NCBI GenBank assembly: GCA_017390245.1
Contig: JAFPCE010000107.1
Location: forward strand, 1 to 6,339
Direction of reading: 5' to 3'
DNA from: Selenomonadaceae bacterium
GTDB lineage: Bacteria > Bacillota > Negativicutes > Selenomonadales > Selenomonadaceae
DNA: 6,339 nt
The translations under genes and the position numbers were made by a program. This document shows positions 1 through 6,135 of this stretch, one piece after another; position 1 is the stretch's first letter, and each line of letters opens with the position of its first letter. The notes under the pieces were generated by a model. It ran no database searches and was not told the origin of the DNA. It saw nothing but the letters and a program-made list of their open reading frames with translations.

Positions 1-78
1 CTGCAACACGAGGGTCAACACCGTACCGAGCACCAAGAAGATAAGCACCGAGCCGAAGCCATAGTTTGTCCAGCCCTG
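1..78 (-). pseudogene. Fragment of a putative membrane transporter, cut off at both ends
   Basis: Read on the minus strand, this stretch is open throughout. It encodes a Gly/aromatic-rich lead (QGWTNYGFGS) followed by an uninterrupted hydrophobic run (VLIFLVLGTVLTLVLQ) that looks like a transmembrane helix with its loop, as in major-facilitator-type transporters. Third codon positions are overwhelmingly G or C, clearly richer than in the neighbouring genes. The plus-strand reading is also open, but gives a hydrophilic peptide with no resemblance to the N-terminus of the aldolase it runs into. I infer that this is a piece of a different gene joined to the aldolase near position 79-84. The family cannot be fixed from 26 residues; MFS is a guess. 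Confidence 0.5.
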
Positions 79-942
79 GTGCATTTTCTCACTGGCGGCA
101 CTCAGACTAACCAGATAGTTATAGACACCGTTATCACCAAATATGAAGGCGTTATTGCCGCCACTACCGGCCATGTGAGCCTTCACGAGGCTGGCGCTAT
201 TGAATTTTCCGGCCACAAGGTTATCACCCTGCCAGAGCATAACGGCAAATTATCCCCTCAGGATGTAAAGCAGTACCTGCAGGATTTCTATGCTGATGCT
301 AACCATGAGCACATGGCACAGCCAGGCATGGTGTATATTTCCCATCCTACGGAGTACGGCACTCTCTACTCCAAACAGGAACTTAGTGATTTACATGACG
401 TATGCCAGGAATACCACATTCCTTTGTTTTTAGATGGTGCACGCTTAGGCTATGGCCTTATGAGTGAAGGCAGCGATGTAACTGCTGCTGACATTGCAGA
501 GCTTACTGATGTCTTCTATATCGGCGGCACTAAGGTAGGTGCTCTCTGCGGTGAAGCTGTAGTATTTACTAAGAACAATACTCCAAAGGCATTCATTACC
601 TCCGTCAAGCAGCATGGCGCTCTTTTAGCCAAGGGACGTCTCCTGGGTGTACAATTTGATACACTCTTTACTGATGATCTCTATTTGAAAATCAGTGAAA
701 ATGCCATCAAAATGGCAGCACAAATCAAAAAAGCCCTGAAAGACAAAGGCTATCAGTTCTACATCGACTCTCCAACTAACCAGATATTCGTAGTCTGGGA
801 AAACAGCAAGCTGCCAGAATTGGAAAAACATGTTGCCTATGGCTTCTGGGAAAAATACGACGACACCCACACAGTCATCCGCTTCGCCACCAGCTGGGCT
901 ACCACCCAGGAAGCAGCAGACGGACTGATTGCATTGCTATAA
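79..942 (+). CDS. Low-specificity L-threonine aldolase, 5'-truncated
   Basis: A PLP-dependent fold-type I enzyme of the beta-eliminating lyase/threonine aldolase family, which cleaves L-threonine or L-allo-threonine to glycine and acetaldehyde in the cytoplasm. The surviving 287 residues begin at the conserved VHFLTGGTQTN segment. They continue with TGHVSLHEAGAIE (His36 probably stacks on the PLP ring), PGMVYISHPTEYGTLY, the cofactor-binding FLDGARLGYGL (Asp119, Arg122) and the Schiff-base lysine in YIGGTKVGA (Lys152, fragment numbering). The C-terminal small domain is intact to the TAA stop. Family members are about 340 residues, so some 50-60 N-terminal residues, including the usual NDYxEGxHPxI-type start, are missing. 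The GTG at 79 is only where homology resumes and has no Shine-Dalgarno, so it is not a believable start. The frame stays open to base 1, but the upstream peptide is not aldolase. As it stands the gene would not give a working enzyme; an intact version may exist if the left edge is an assembly artefact. Confidence 0.93.
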   Translation: MHFLTGGTQTNQIVIDTVITKYEGVIAATTGHVSLHEAGAIEFSGHKVITLPEHNGKLSPQDVKQYLQDFYADANHEHMAQPGMVYISHPTEYGTLYSKQELSDLHDVCQEYHIPLFLDGARLGYGLMSEGSDVTAADIAELTDVFYIGGTKVGALCGEAVVFTKNNTPKAFITSVKQHGALLAKGRLLGVQFDTLFTDDLYLKISENAIKMAAQIKKALKDKGYQFYIDSPTNQIFVVWENSKLPELEKHVAYGFWEKYDDTHTVIRFATSWATTQEAADGLIALL

Positions 943-1062
943 ATATAACAAAACCGCCGTAAAGCCAGGCTTCACCCATGAAAAAGATCAAATTTCTCAG
1001 CCTTGCCACCAATTAATTATTCTTCTGAAAATTAATAACAAAATTATACATTTATATACTCT

Positions 1063-1098
1063 AAAGCCCGCTGTTCCCAAGGGAAGCAGCGGGCTTTT
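1063..1098 (+). terminator. Rho-independent terminator after the aldolase gene
   Basis: The arms AAAGCCCGCTG (1063-1073) and CAGCGGGCTTT (1087-1097) pair perfectly over 11 bp. The loop side can extend further by TTCC/GGAA pairing with one bulged G. A TTTT run lies at the 3' side (1095-1098), followed by a TA-rich stretch. It lies about 120 nt after the aldolase stop and insulates the downstream regulatory region. The A-run on the 5' side is only three bases, so termination is mainly expected in the plus direction. Confidence 0.88.
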
Positions 1099-1110
1099 CT
1101 ATATACACAG

Positions 1111-1210
1111 CTAGACGTCTGGACGATATGAAATATATTTTGTCGAGGACTAGACAAAATATTTATCTAGAGCTAGACATTTTTTCTATCTAGTGATATA
1201 TTTTGTCTAG
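1111..1210. repeat. CTAG/TAGACA repeat cluster, probable operator array
   Basis: Six CTAG tetramers start at 1111, 1150, 1167, 1173, 1190 and 1207, although CTAG is usually scarce in bacterial DNA. Successive gaps from 1150 are 17, 6, 17 and 17 bp. CTAGACAAAATAT (1150-1162) has a perfect 13-bp inverted partner, ATATTTTGTCTAG, at 1198-1210. ATATATTTTGTC occurs as an exact 12-bp direct repeat at 1133-1144 and 1196-1207. The 1135-1146 arm pairs with 1151-1162 with one mismatch around a 4-bp spacer. A near-palindrome, CTAGACGTCTGG, sits at 1111-1122, and TCTAG-AG-CTAGA at 1166-1177. The promoter of the next gene lies inside the array, so binding here should control it. The identity of the binding protein is inference; the downstream winged-helix protein is the obvious candidate. 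Confidence 0.72.
1174..1202 (+). promoter_or_regulatory. Sigma-A-type promoter of the AlbA_2/ATPase gene
   Basis: The -35 candidate TAGACA (1174-1179, 5 of 6 to TTGACA) and the -10 candidate TATATT (1197-1202, 5 of 6 to TATAAT) are separated by exactly 17 bp. The predicted start of transcription is near 1208-1210, which would leave a leader of only about 14 nt that begins at the ribosome binding site. Both hexamers are embedded in the CTAG repeats: the -35 is part of CTAGACA, and the -10 is part of the 12-bp direct repeat. A protein bound to the repeats would therefore occlude RNA polymerase. Predicted by eye from the consensus. Confidence 0.55.
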
Positions 1211-1218
1211 GGGGGTGA
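1209..1218 (+). promoter_or_regulatory. Ribosome binding site of the AlbA_2/ATPase gene
   Basis: AGGGGGGTGA sits just before the ATG at 1223. GGGGGTGA matches the ideal GGAGGTGA except for one G in place of A, which can still wobble-pair. It overlaps the last CTAG of the repeat cluster and lies at the predicted 5' end of the mRNA. It fixes the start at 1223. Confidence 0.75.
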
Positions 1219-1222
1219 TAGT

Positions 1223-2683
1223 ATGGCTATTACTATTTCAGTGGAAGAGCTGCTTAAACAGCAAATAGTAGAATCTTCAAGAATTGAGTACAAGAAAGAT
1301 TATAATCCTAATACAATTATTCACTCTATTTGTGCCTTTGCCAATGATATAGATAATATTGGCGGCGGATATATTTTAATTGGCATTGAAGAGGAAAATG
1401 GCCTGCCTAAGCTTCCTATAGCAGGCATTGCCAAGGAGCGTGTGGATGGCTTGCTAAAAAAGCTGCGGGAATTATGCCACTTCATCGAGCCACTGTATGA
1501 ACCACAAACAGAGCCAGTACTTTATGATGATAAATATATCATTGTGGTGAAGGTTAGCGCCGGCTATGGACGTCCCTATAAAGCACCCAAAGATGCTGCC
1601 AGCAGGCAGTCTCACAAATATTACTATATACGGAAATTTTCCAGCAGTGTAATTGCCTCACCGCAAGAAGAAAAAGAACTTTTTTACCAGGCTTCAGATA
1701 TTCCCTTTGATGACCGCCCTAACCTGCTAGCCGATATCAATGCCCTCAGCCGCAGTCTGATGCGTGAGCATCTGCAAGCCATCAACAGCAATCTCTATAA
1801 CCTGTCTGCAAATATGGACAGCCTTGAGCTGGCAAAAGCACTGCAGCTGGTAGACGGCCCGCCTGAGGATATAAAACCGCTGAATGTTGGTATTTTGATG
1901 TTTAGCGAAAAACCTGAAGCATATTTCCGCTACGCCCGCATAGAAGTAGCAGATATGCCTGAGCCTACTGGCACCAATATGACAGAGAGGGTTTTCCAAG
2001 GGCCAATCCAAAGGCAGTTAAAAGATGCTCTGGCTTATATTCAGAACTATGTTATAGCTGAAAAAATCATTAAGCAAAAAGATAAGGCGGAAGCCAAGCG
2101 GATTTTTAACTATCCTTTTGCTGCTATAGAAGAGATACTTGCCAATGCTGTATATCACCGTTCTTATCAGATCAATGAACCTATTACAGTACGGATTACC
2201 CCAGAAAACATCGAAATAACCAGCTTCCCTGGCTTTGACCGCAGCATCCGAGATGAAGATATCAGGAAGTATCAGATAAGAGCCAGACGGTATCGTAACC
2301 GCCGCATCGGCGATTTCTTGAAAGAGCTGCATCTCATAGAAGGCCGCAATACTGGTTTTCCTACTGCTATCCAGGCTTTAGCTAAAAACGGATCACCTCA
2401 GCTGCAGTTTACCATGGATGAAAACAGAGAATTTCTGTCTGTCACTATACCTGTCCACAGTATATTCCTGCCTCACGCTGGCAACCTGGACAAGCAGAAA
2501 GAATATGAAGCCAGACTCCTCACAGACATCGCTGACGGCTGTACTCTCACAGAACTAGCCAGACGCATGGGCTATAAAGGCATCAGCGCTAAGCTAAGAA
2601 ACACAGTAAACCAGTTGGAAAAAAGTGGCAAGGTAATAAAAGTGGCCAATGGAGCCAGCGTCATGATACAGGTAAATCAATAA
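1223..2683 (+). CDS. AlbA_2 (Schlafen-type) / HATPase_c_4 / winged-helix protein, COG2865-like predicted regulator
   Basis: This 486-residue cytoplasmic protein has three recognisable parts. Residues ~15-150 form an AlbA_2/Schlafen-type nucleic-acid-binding domain: ESSRIEYKKD at 17-26, then ICAFANDIDN and the glycine-rich IGGGYILIGIEEE at 46-58. Residues ~290-400 form the HATPase_c_4 domain common to these proteins. It has a GHKL-like N-box, EEILANAVYHRSY (Glu304, Asn308, His312), then ITSFPGFDRS and the RNRRIGDFLKELHLIEGR segment followed by NTGFP. Residues ~435-480 look like a winged helix (DGCTLTELARRMGY, then NQLEKSGKVIKV). Such proteins are annotated as predicted transcriptional regulators or ATP-binding proteins, sometimes mislabelled RecG; their biochemistry is largely unknown. 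The ATG follows a strong ribosome binding site and a repeat-embedded promoter, suggesting autoregulation (inference). The gene is complete and faces hsdR. Proteins of this type are often found beside type I R-M genes, so a defence-linked role is possible but not shown. Confidence 0.92.
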   Translation: MAITISVEELLKQQIVESSRIEYKKDYNPNTIIHSICAFANDIDNIGGGYILIGIEEENGLPKLPIAGIAKERVDGLLKKLRELCHFIEPLYEPQTEPVLYDDKYIIVVKVSAGYGRPYKAPKDAASRQSHKYYYIRKFSSSVIASPQEEKELFYQASDIPFDDRPNLLADINALSRSLMREHLQAINSNLYNLSANMDSLELAKALQLVDGPPEDIKPLNVGILMFSEKPEAYFRYARIEVADMPEPTGTNMTERVFQGPIQRQLKDALAYIQNYVIAEKIIKQKDKAEAKRIFNYPFAAIEEILANAVYHRSYQINEPITVRITPENIEITSFPGFDRSIRDEDIRKYQIRARRYRNRRIGDFLKELHLIEGRNTGFPTAIQALAKNGSPQLQFTMDENREFLSVTIPVHSIFLPHAGNLDKQKEYEARLLTDIADGCTLTELARRMGYKGISAKLRNTVNQLEKSGKVIKVANGASVMIQVNQ

Positions 2684-2725
2684 TCCGGCTCTGACATATT
2701 GACTTATAAGAATTTCATTCACTAA

Positions 2726-2759
2726 AAAACCTCTGTTTCTTAATAGAAACAGAGGTTTT
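2726..2759. terminator. Bidirectional rho-independent terminator between convergent genes
   Basis: The arms AAAACCTCTGTTTCT (2726-2740) and AGAAACAGAGGTTTT (2745-2759) form a perfect 15-bp stem with a TAAT loop. On the plus strand the stem runs into TTTTCTTTATCTTTT, ending transcripts of the AlbA_2/ATPase gene 43 nt after its stop. On the minus strand the six A's at 2724-2729 become a run of six U's, ending hsdR transcripts about 130 nt after the hsdR stop. Confidence 0.93.
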
Positions 2760-2814
2760 CTTTATCTTTTCATGACCATACATTTTAGGCAGCAAAAAAT
2801 CTTTTCTTTGTTAT

Positions 2815-2842
2815 ATTATACCATTTTCCTGTTAAGTGTCAT
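2815..2842 (-). promoter_or_regulatory. Possible minus-strand promoter downstream of hsdR
   Basis: On the minus strand, ATGACA (2837-2842, 5 of 6 to TTGACA) and a perfect TATAAT (2815-2820) are 16 bp apart. Transcription would start near 2808 and run into the terminator hairpin at 2759-2726, giving an RNA of roughly 85 nt with no credible reading frame. This AT-rich region could produce such matches by chance, so the call is tentative. Confidence 0.3.
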
Positions 2843-2885
2843 CTAAATATATTTCATTTCTCCTCAGCTTAACACATATTTGCTA

Positions 2886-5800
2886 TTACTGCATACCAGC
2901 CCAGCCATAGCCCTGTACCGCCATATCTGTAAAATGATTCATCAGCAGCGCCACCTTTGAATCGAAAGATTCCTTATCATAGCTATCTGGCAAATCATGA
3001 TCCAATGATATTTCCACCTCATATTTAACCTTAGCGCGGGGCTGTTCATCCTTATACCAGTCTACTACCAGTAAATCACTGCGGTTATCCACCAGCTTCT
3101 TATACAGATTCCTGGCAGACAGCTTTACCTTCTGCTCCTCTGCCTGTGTCAGCTTCTTGCCCATAGTCAGCAAATCATATATTTCCAGCTCTTCCTCCGT
3201 CAGCCCTTCAGTGCTGGCACGCTGATTTTCCTGCCGCATTTCCTCCAAGAAGGTCACCAGCTGCTCATAGTAGGCCTCATTTTCTGTACCACCTGCATTG
3301 TAGGCATCAATAATGCTTTTAAAGCGTTCAGAAAACTTTCTTCTGGTACAGTTTCTATTCAGCATCTGCTCCAGTGCCTTCTCCAAAAATGCCTTTAAAT
3401 CGTTAATCTCTACGGCCTTGTACTGGGCTGTTTTTATTTCCTTACGCAGCTGCTCTACATCGATTTTGGACAAATCAATAGCTTTTGTACCCTTTATCAT
3501 ATACTGGGCAGCAGCTTCATGGACACTTTCATTAAAAGCCTCATTGGCCTGCACACTGTCATCTAACAGCTGATTCATTCTCTGTCTGGCCCTGGCCACC
3601 TTTTCATCATCTATGGTATGGTAAAAAAGGCCATGAAGATATAGCAATGGTGCAAATTTGCTATTCTGCCAGTGCTTTTCAAAAATTTCCGGTTTTGAGG
3701 CTTCATAAAGATTCATCATGGTATTTAAAATAACCTTGAATTTCTCTTTAGCTTCATCCTTTGCCACAATAGTATTATAAGCATCTCGCAGCAGCTCCAG
3801 CTGGTCAAGGGTATTCCCTTCACCCATTATCCCATCCAGCTCAATGCCCAGTGTCAGCAAAAATGCCTCTGCCGCATCAATAGTGCCATTAATATGTCCA
3901 ATTAACTGCTCTATATCCTTAGCAGGAAATTCTGTGGCATCGTCACCAGCAGCATAATCAGTCAGTGCCTTCTTCATATATTTGAATACATTCACATAGT
4001 CCACAATGATACCGCAGGTTTTGCCAGGATACACTCTGTTAGCCCTGGCAATGGCCTGCATCAGAGTATGTCCCTTCATAGGCTTGTCTAAATACAAGGT
4101 AGACAAATTCTTCACATCAAAGCCTGTGAGCCACATAGCACAGACAAAAACCAGATGCAGATTGTCCTCAGGATCCTTGAATCTATCCTCAATATCCCTG
4201 CCATCACTATTGATAGCCTTCATTTTCTGCCGATGCTCCGTAATGGACAGCCCTTGCTTAGCAAATTTTGCTTCTTCATCAGCTTCTTCAGAAATAATAA
4301 CCGCCATTTCCACCTTATTCATATAGTCACGAATTTGGGTCAGACGGTCACGTTCTTCCTTAGTGGCTGCAGTATTGCGCTCCTGTATAATCTTCTTCTT
4401 TTCTATCTCCCAGTAATGCTGCACCTTATCAAACATTTTCACTGCAGTATACTTATCTACTGATACCACCATAGCTTTCCCCAGGAAACCTCTTCTAGGA
4501 AAATGGCTGGCAATATCCTGAGCTACCTTATCCAGTCTGTCATCCCGCTTAATTACTTCCAATATACGGGAAGAGGCATTCTCCAGCAGCTTGGCTTCTT
4601 CCTCATTGAGATTTTCCTCCTCAATGATTTCTACCACATCATCATCCAGAAAATTATTCTCTAAGCCCACTTCTGGTACACGTCTGGAATAAAACAGCGG
4701 TACAGTAGAGCCATCCTCCACCGACTGGGCAAAATTATACTCTGATACATAATCACCAAACCACTGGTTAGTCAGCCTTTTAGCGCCTAACAGCGGTGTA
4801 CCAGTAAAGGCCACAAAATTTGCATTAGGCAGAGCCGTCCGCATATTTTCCGCCAGGAACTTGTACTGGGTTCTGTGGGCCTCATCCACCAGCACCATAA
4901 TATCGTCCCGTGTTGACAGTACTGGGTACTGCTTGGTTTTGTCATATCTGAATTTATGAATCAAGGTAAAGATAAAGGCCTTGTTACCAGAGAGAAATTC
5001 CCTGAGCTGCTTGCTATCTTTAGGCTGGCACTCTTCCTTGCTGCCTACTACCTCAGTACGGACAAAGTTCTTGTGAATCTGTGTATCCAGGTCATCACGA
5101 TCTGTGATAATCAAAAAAGTAAAGTTCCCTGGCACCTTCCGCTTTACCTTACGGGTAAACATTACCATGGAATAGGATTTGCCTGAACCCTGGGTATGCC
5201 AGAATACACCCAGCTTGCCCTTCATTTCCTTTCTATGGGCCACTGACTCCATCAGATTGTTGACACCTAAGTACTGATGATTCTTGGCAATAATCTTAAT
5301 CCTCTGGTTCTCAAAAAGAATGAAGTTTTCGATGTAGTCCAGCAGCCTGTCCTTCTGCAGCAAGCCCTCTACAAAGTACCGCACGGAACTGTCTTTTACC
5401 TCAGTGGCAGACTGCAGGGCTTTCCGGTTCAGCTTTTCCTTTTCGCTATCCACCTTCAGCCATTCAAAGAAGTAATCATAAGTAGCATTGAAGGCTCCCA
5501 GCTTGGTTTCCAGTCCATTAGACAGCACACAAATCTGGTTAAAGGCAAAAAGATTGGGTATATCCCGCAGGTAATCCTTGAGATTTTTATTATAGGCTTC
5601 CTCCACCTTGATAATGGCATTTTTTAATTCAATAAATACCAGGGGCATACCATTAACAAAGATGATAATATCCGGCCGGCGGTAATACACTCTGCCCTGT
5701 ATCCACATCTGGGATACAGCCGTAAAGGTGTTGTTCTCAGGGTGCTCAAAATCCAGCAGCTTCACAAAGTCAAAATCTTCCCTGCCATTGCGCCTGACAG

Positions 5801-6122
5801 TGATTTTGATGTTATTTCTCAGCTGCCTGTACAGCTTATAGTTGGTATCCACCATATCTGTGCCAGTGAAATCACGCCGCAGCTGTTTGACAATGGATTC
5901 TATGTATTGGCTGTCAATAGCTGGGTTGATGCGTTTCAGGCTATCTAGCATAATCTCAGGCAAAATACACTCTTTCTTGGAGCTTCTGCCTGTGCCATCC
6001 TGCAAATCATCCCGCATATCCGGACTGGCAGGACATCTTAGAATATTATAGGCAAAAGGTGGCGCTTGCAATTTCGCCAGAATGGCCTGCTCTATATCAT
6101 CCTCAGTGATAAAATTGCCCAT
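2886..6122 (-). CDS. hsdR: Type I restriction endonuclease subunit R (HsdR), complete
   Basis: This is the motor and nuclease subunit of a type I R-M complex (HsdR2M2S1). It translocates DNA using ATP and cuts unmodified DNA far from the recognition site. The ATG at 6122 gives 1078 residues. The N-terminal PD-(D/E)xK nuclease shows RRPDIIIF and FIELK, giving Asp151, Glu165 and Lys167. As I recall, these are the catalytic positions of EcoR124I HsdR, which supports this start. The superfamily 2 motor follows: Walker A HTQGSGKS (~309-316), DEAH in LVDEAHRTQY (413-416), motif III AFTGTP (~438-443), LTGFDVKN (~665-672) and motif VI QAIARANR (689-696). A long helical C-terminal region follows, as in EcoR124-like (type IC) HsdR. 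The usual QxxxY of the nuclease reads NxxxY (Asn180, Tyr184). The start is 11 nt after the hsdS stop, behind AGGAGG. The frame is also open upstream to an ATG at 6230, but those 36 codons overlap hsdS and are not HsdR-like. No frameshift or lost motif is seen. Confidence 0.97.
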   Translation of the reverse strand: MGNFITEDDIEQAILAKLQAPPFAYNILRCPASPDMRDDLQDGTGRSSKKECILPEIMLDSLKRINPAIDSQYIESIVKQLRRDFTGTDMVDTNYKLYRQLRNNIKITVRRNGREDFDFVKLLDFEHPENNTFTAVSQMWIQGRVYYRRPDIIIFVNGMPLVFIELKNAIIKVEEAYNKNLKDYLRDIPNLFAFNQICVLSNGLETKLGAFNATYDYFFEWLKVDSEKEKLNRKALQSATEVKDSSVRYFVEGLLQKDRLLDYIENFILFENQRIKIIAKNHQYLGVNNLMESVAHRKEMKGKLGVFWHTQGSGKSYSMVMFTRKVKRKVPGNFTFLIITDRDDLDTQIHKNFVRTEVVGSKEECQPKDSKQLREFLSGNKAFIFTLIHKFRYDKTKQYPVLSTRDDIMVLVDEAHRTQYKFLAENMRTALPNANFVAFTGTPLLGAKRLTNQWFGDYVSEYNFAQSVEDGSTVPLFYSRRVPEVGLENNFLDDDVVEIIEEENLNEEEAKLLENASSRILEVIKRDDRLDKVAQDIASHFPRRGFLGKAMVVSVDKYTAVKMFDKVQHYWEIEKKKIIQERNTAATKEERDRLTQIRDYMNKVEMAVIISEEADEEAKFAKQGLSITEHRQKMKAINSDGRDIEDRFKDPEDNLHLVFVCAMWLTGFDVKNLSTLYLDKPMKGHTLMQAIARANRVYPGKTCGIIVDYVNVFKYMKKALTDYAAGDDATEFPAKDIEQLIGHINGTIDAAEAFLLTLGIELDGIMGEGNTLDQLELLRDAYNTIVAKDEAKEKFKVILNTMMNLYEASKPEIFEKHWQNSKFAPLLYLHGLFYHTIDDEKVARARQRMNQLLDDSVQANEAFNESVHEAAAQYMIKGTKAIDLSKIDVEQLRKEIKTAQYKAVEINDLKAFLEKALEQMLNRNCTRRKFSERFKSIIDAYNAGGTENEAYYEQLVTFLEEMRQENQRASTEGLTEEELEIYDLLTMGKKLTQAEEQKVKLSARNLYKKLVDNRSDLLVVDWYKDEQPRAKVKYEVEISLDHDLPDSYDKESFDSKVALLMNHFTDMAVQGYGWAGMQ

Positions 6123-6129
6123 ACCAACA

Positions 6130-6135
6130 CCTCCT
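6130..6135 (-). promoter_or_regulatory. Ribosome binding site deciding the hsdR start
   Basis: On the minus strand, AGGAGG lies 7 nt before the ATG at 6122 and overlaps the hsdS TAG stop (TAGGAGG). This perfect Shine-Dalgarno singles out the internal ATG over the one at 6230. It also means that ribosomes ending hsdS finish on top of the hsdR initiation site, so the two genes are probably translationally coupled. Confidence 0.92.

Larger units (their letters stand above)
943..1222. other. Intergenic region between the aldolase and the AlbA_2 gene
   Basis: This 280-bp gap has no convincing gene. Its first 120 bases are AT-rich and contain a short weak hairpin around 960-975 without a T-run. 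The rest holds the terminator at 1063-1098 and the CTAG-rich promoter/operator region at 1111-1215, listed separately. Short open frames here lack both a ribosome binding site and coding character. Confidence 0.7.

Noticed and set aside
960..975. Small hairpin GTAAAGCC/GGCTTCAC after the aldolase
   Set aside because: One mismatch, essentially no loop and no T-run. The hairpin at 1063-1098 is the credible terminator.
978..1016. Short frame MKKIKFLSLATN, which resembles the start of an exported protein's signal peptide
   Set aside because: It stops after 12 codons and has no Shine-Dalgarno. It could be a remnant of a lost gene, but nothing downstream in any frame continues it.
929..1114. A 61-codon plus-strand frame overlapping the aldolase 3' end and the terminator
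   Set aside because: It runs through the terminator hairpin, lacks a ribosome binding site, overlaps the aldolase and has no protein-like composition.
1111..1210. Repeat cluster considered as a CRISPR array, IS terminal repeat or attachment site
   Set aside because: The units are short, variable and in both orientations without uniform spacers. No transposase or integrase is nearby, and no target duplication is visible.
1727..2332. Two minus-strand frames opposite the AlbA_2/ATPase gene
   Set aside because: They are antisense shadows of a well-supported gene, with no independent coding evidence.
2715..2790. An 18-codon minus-strand frame through the terminator, starting MYGHEKIKK
   Set aside because: No ribosome binding site, and the sequence is explained by the terminator stem.
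3313..6051. Several 68-116-codon plus-strand frames opposite hsdR
   Set aside because: All are antisense to a complete, motif-rich HsdR and show no ribosome binding sites or recognisable protein features.
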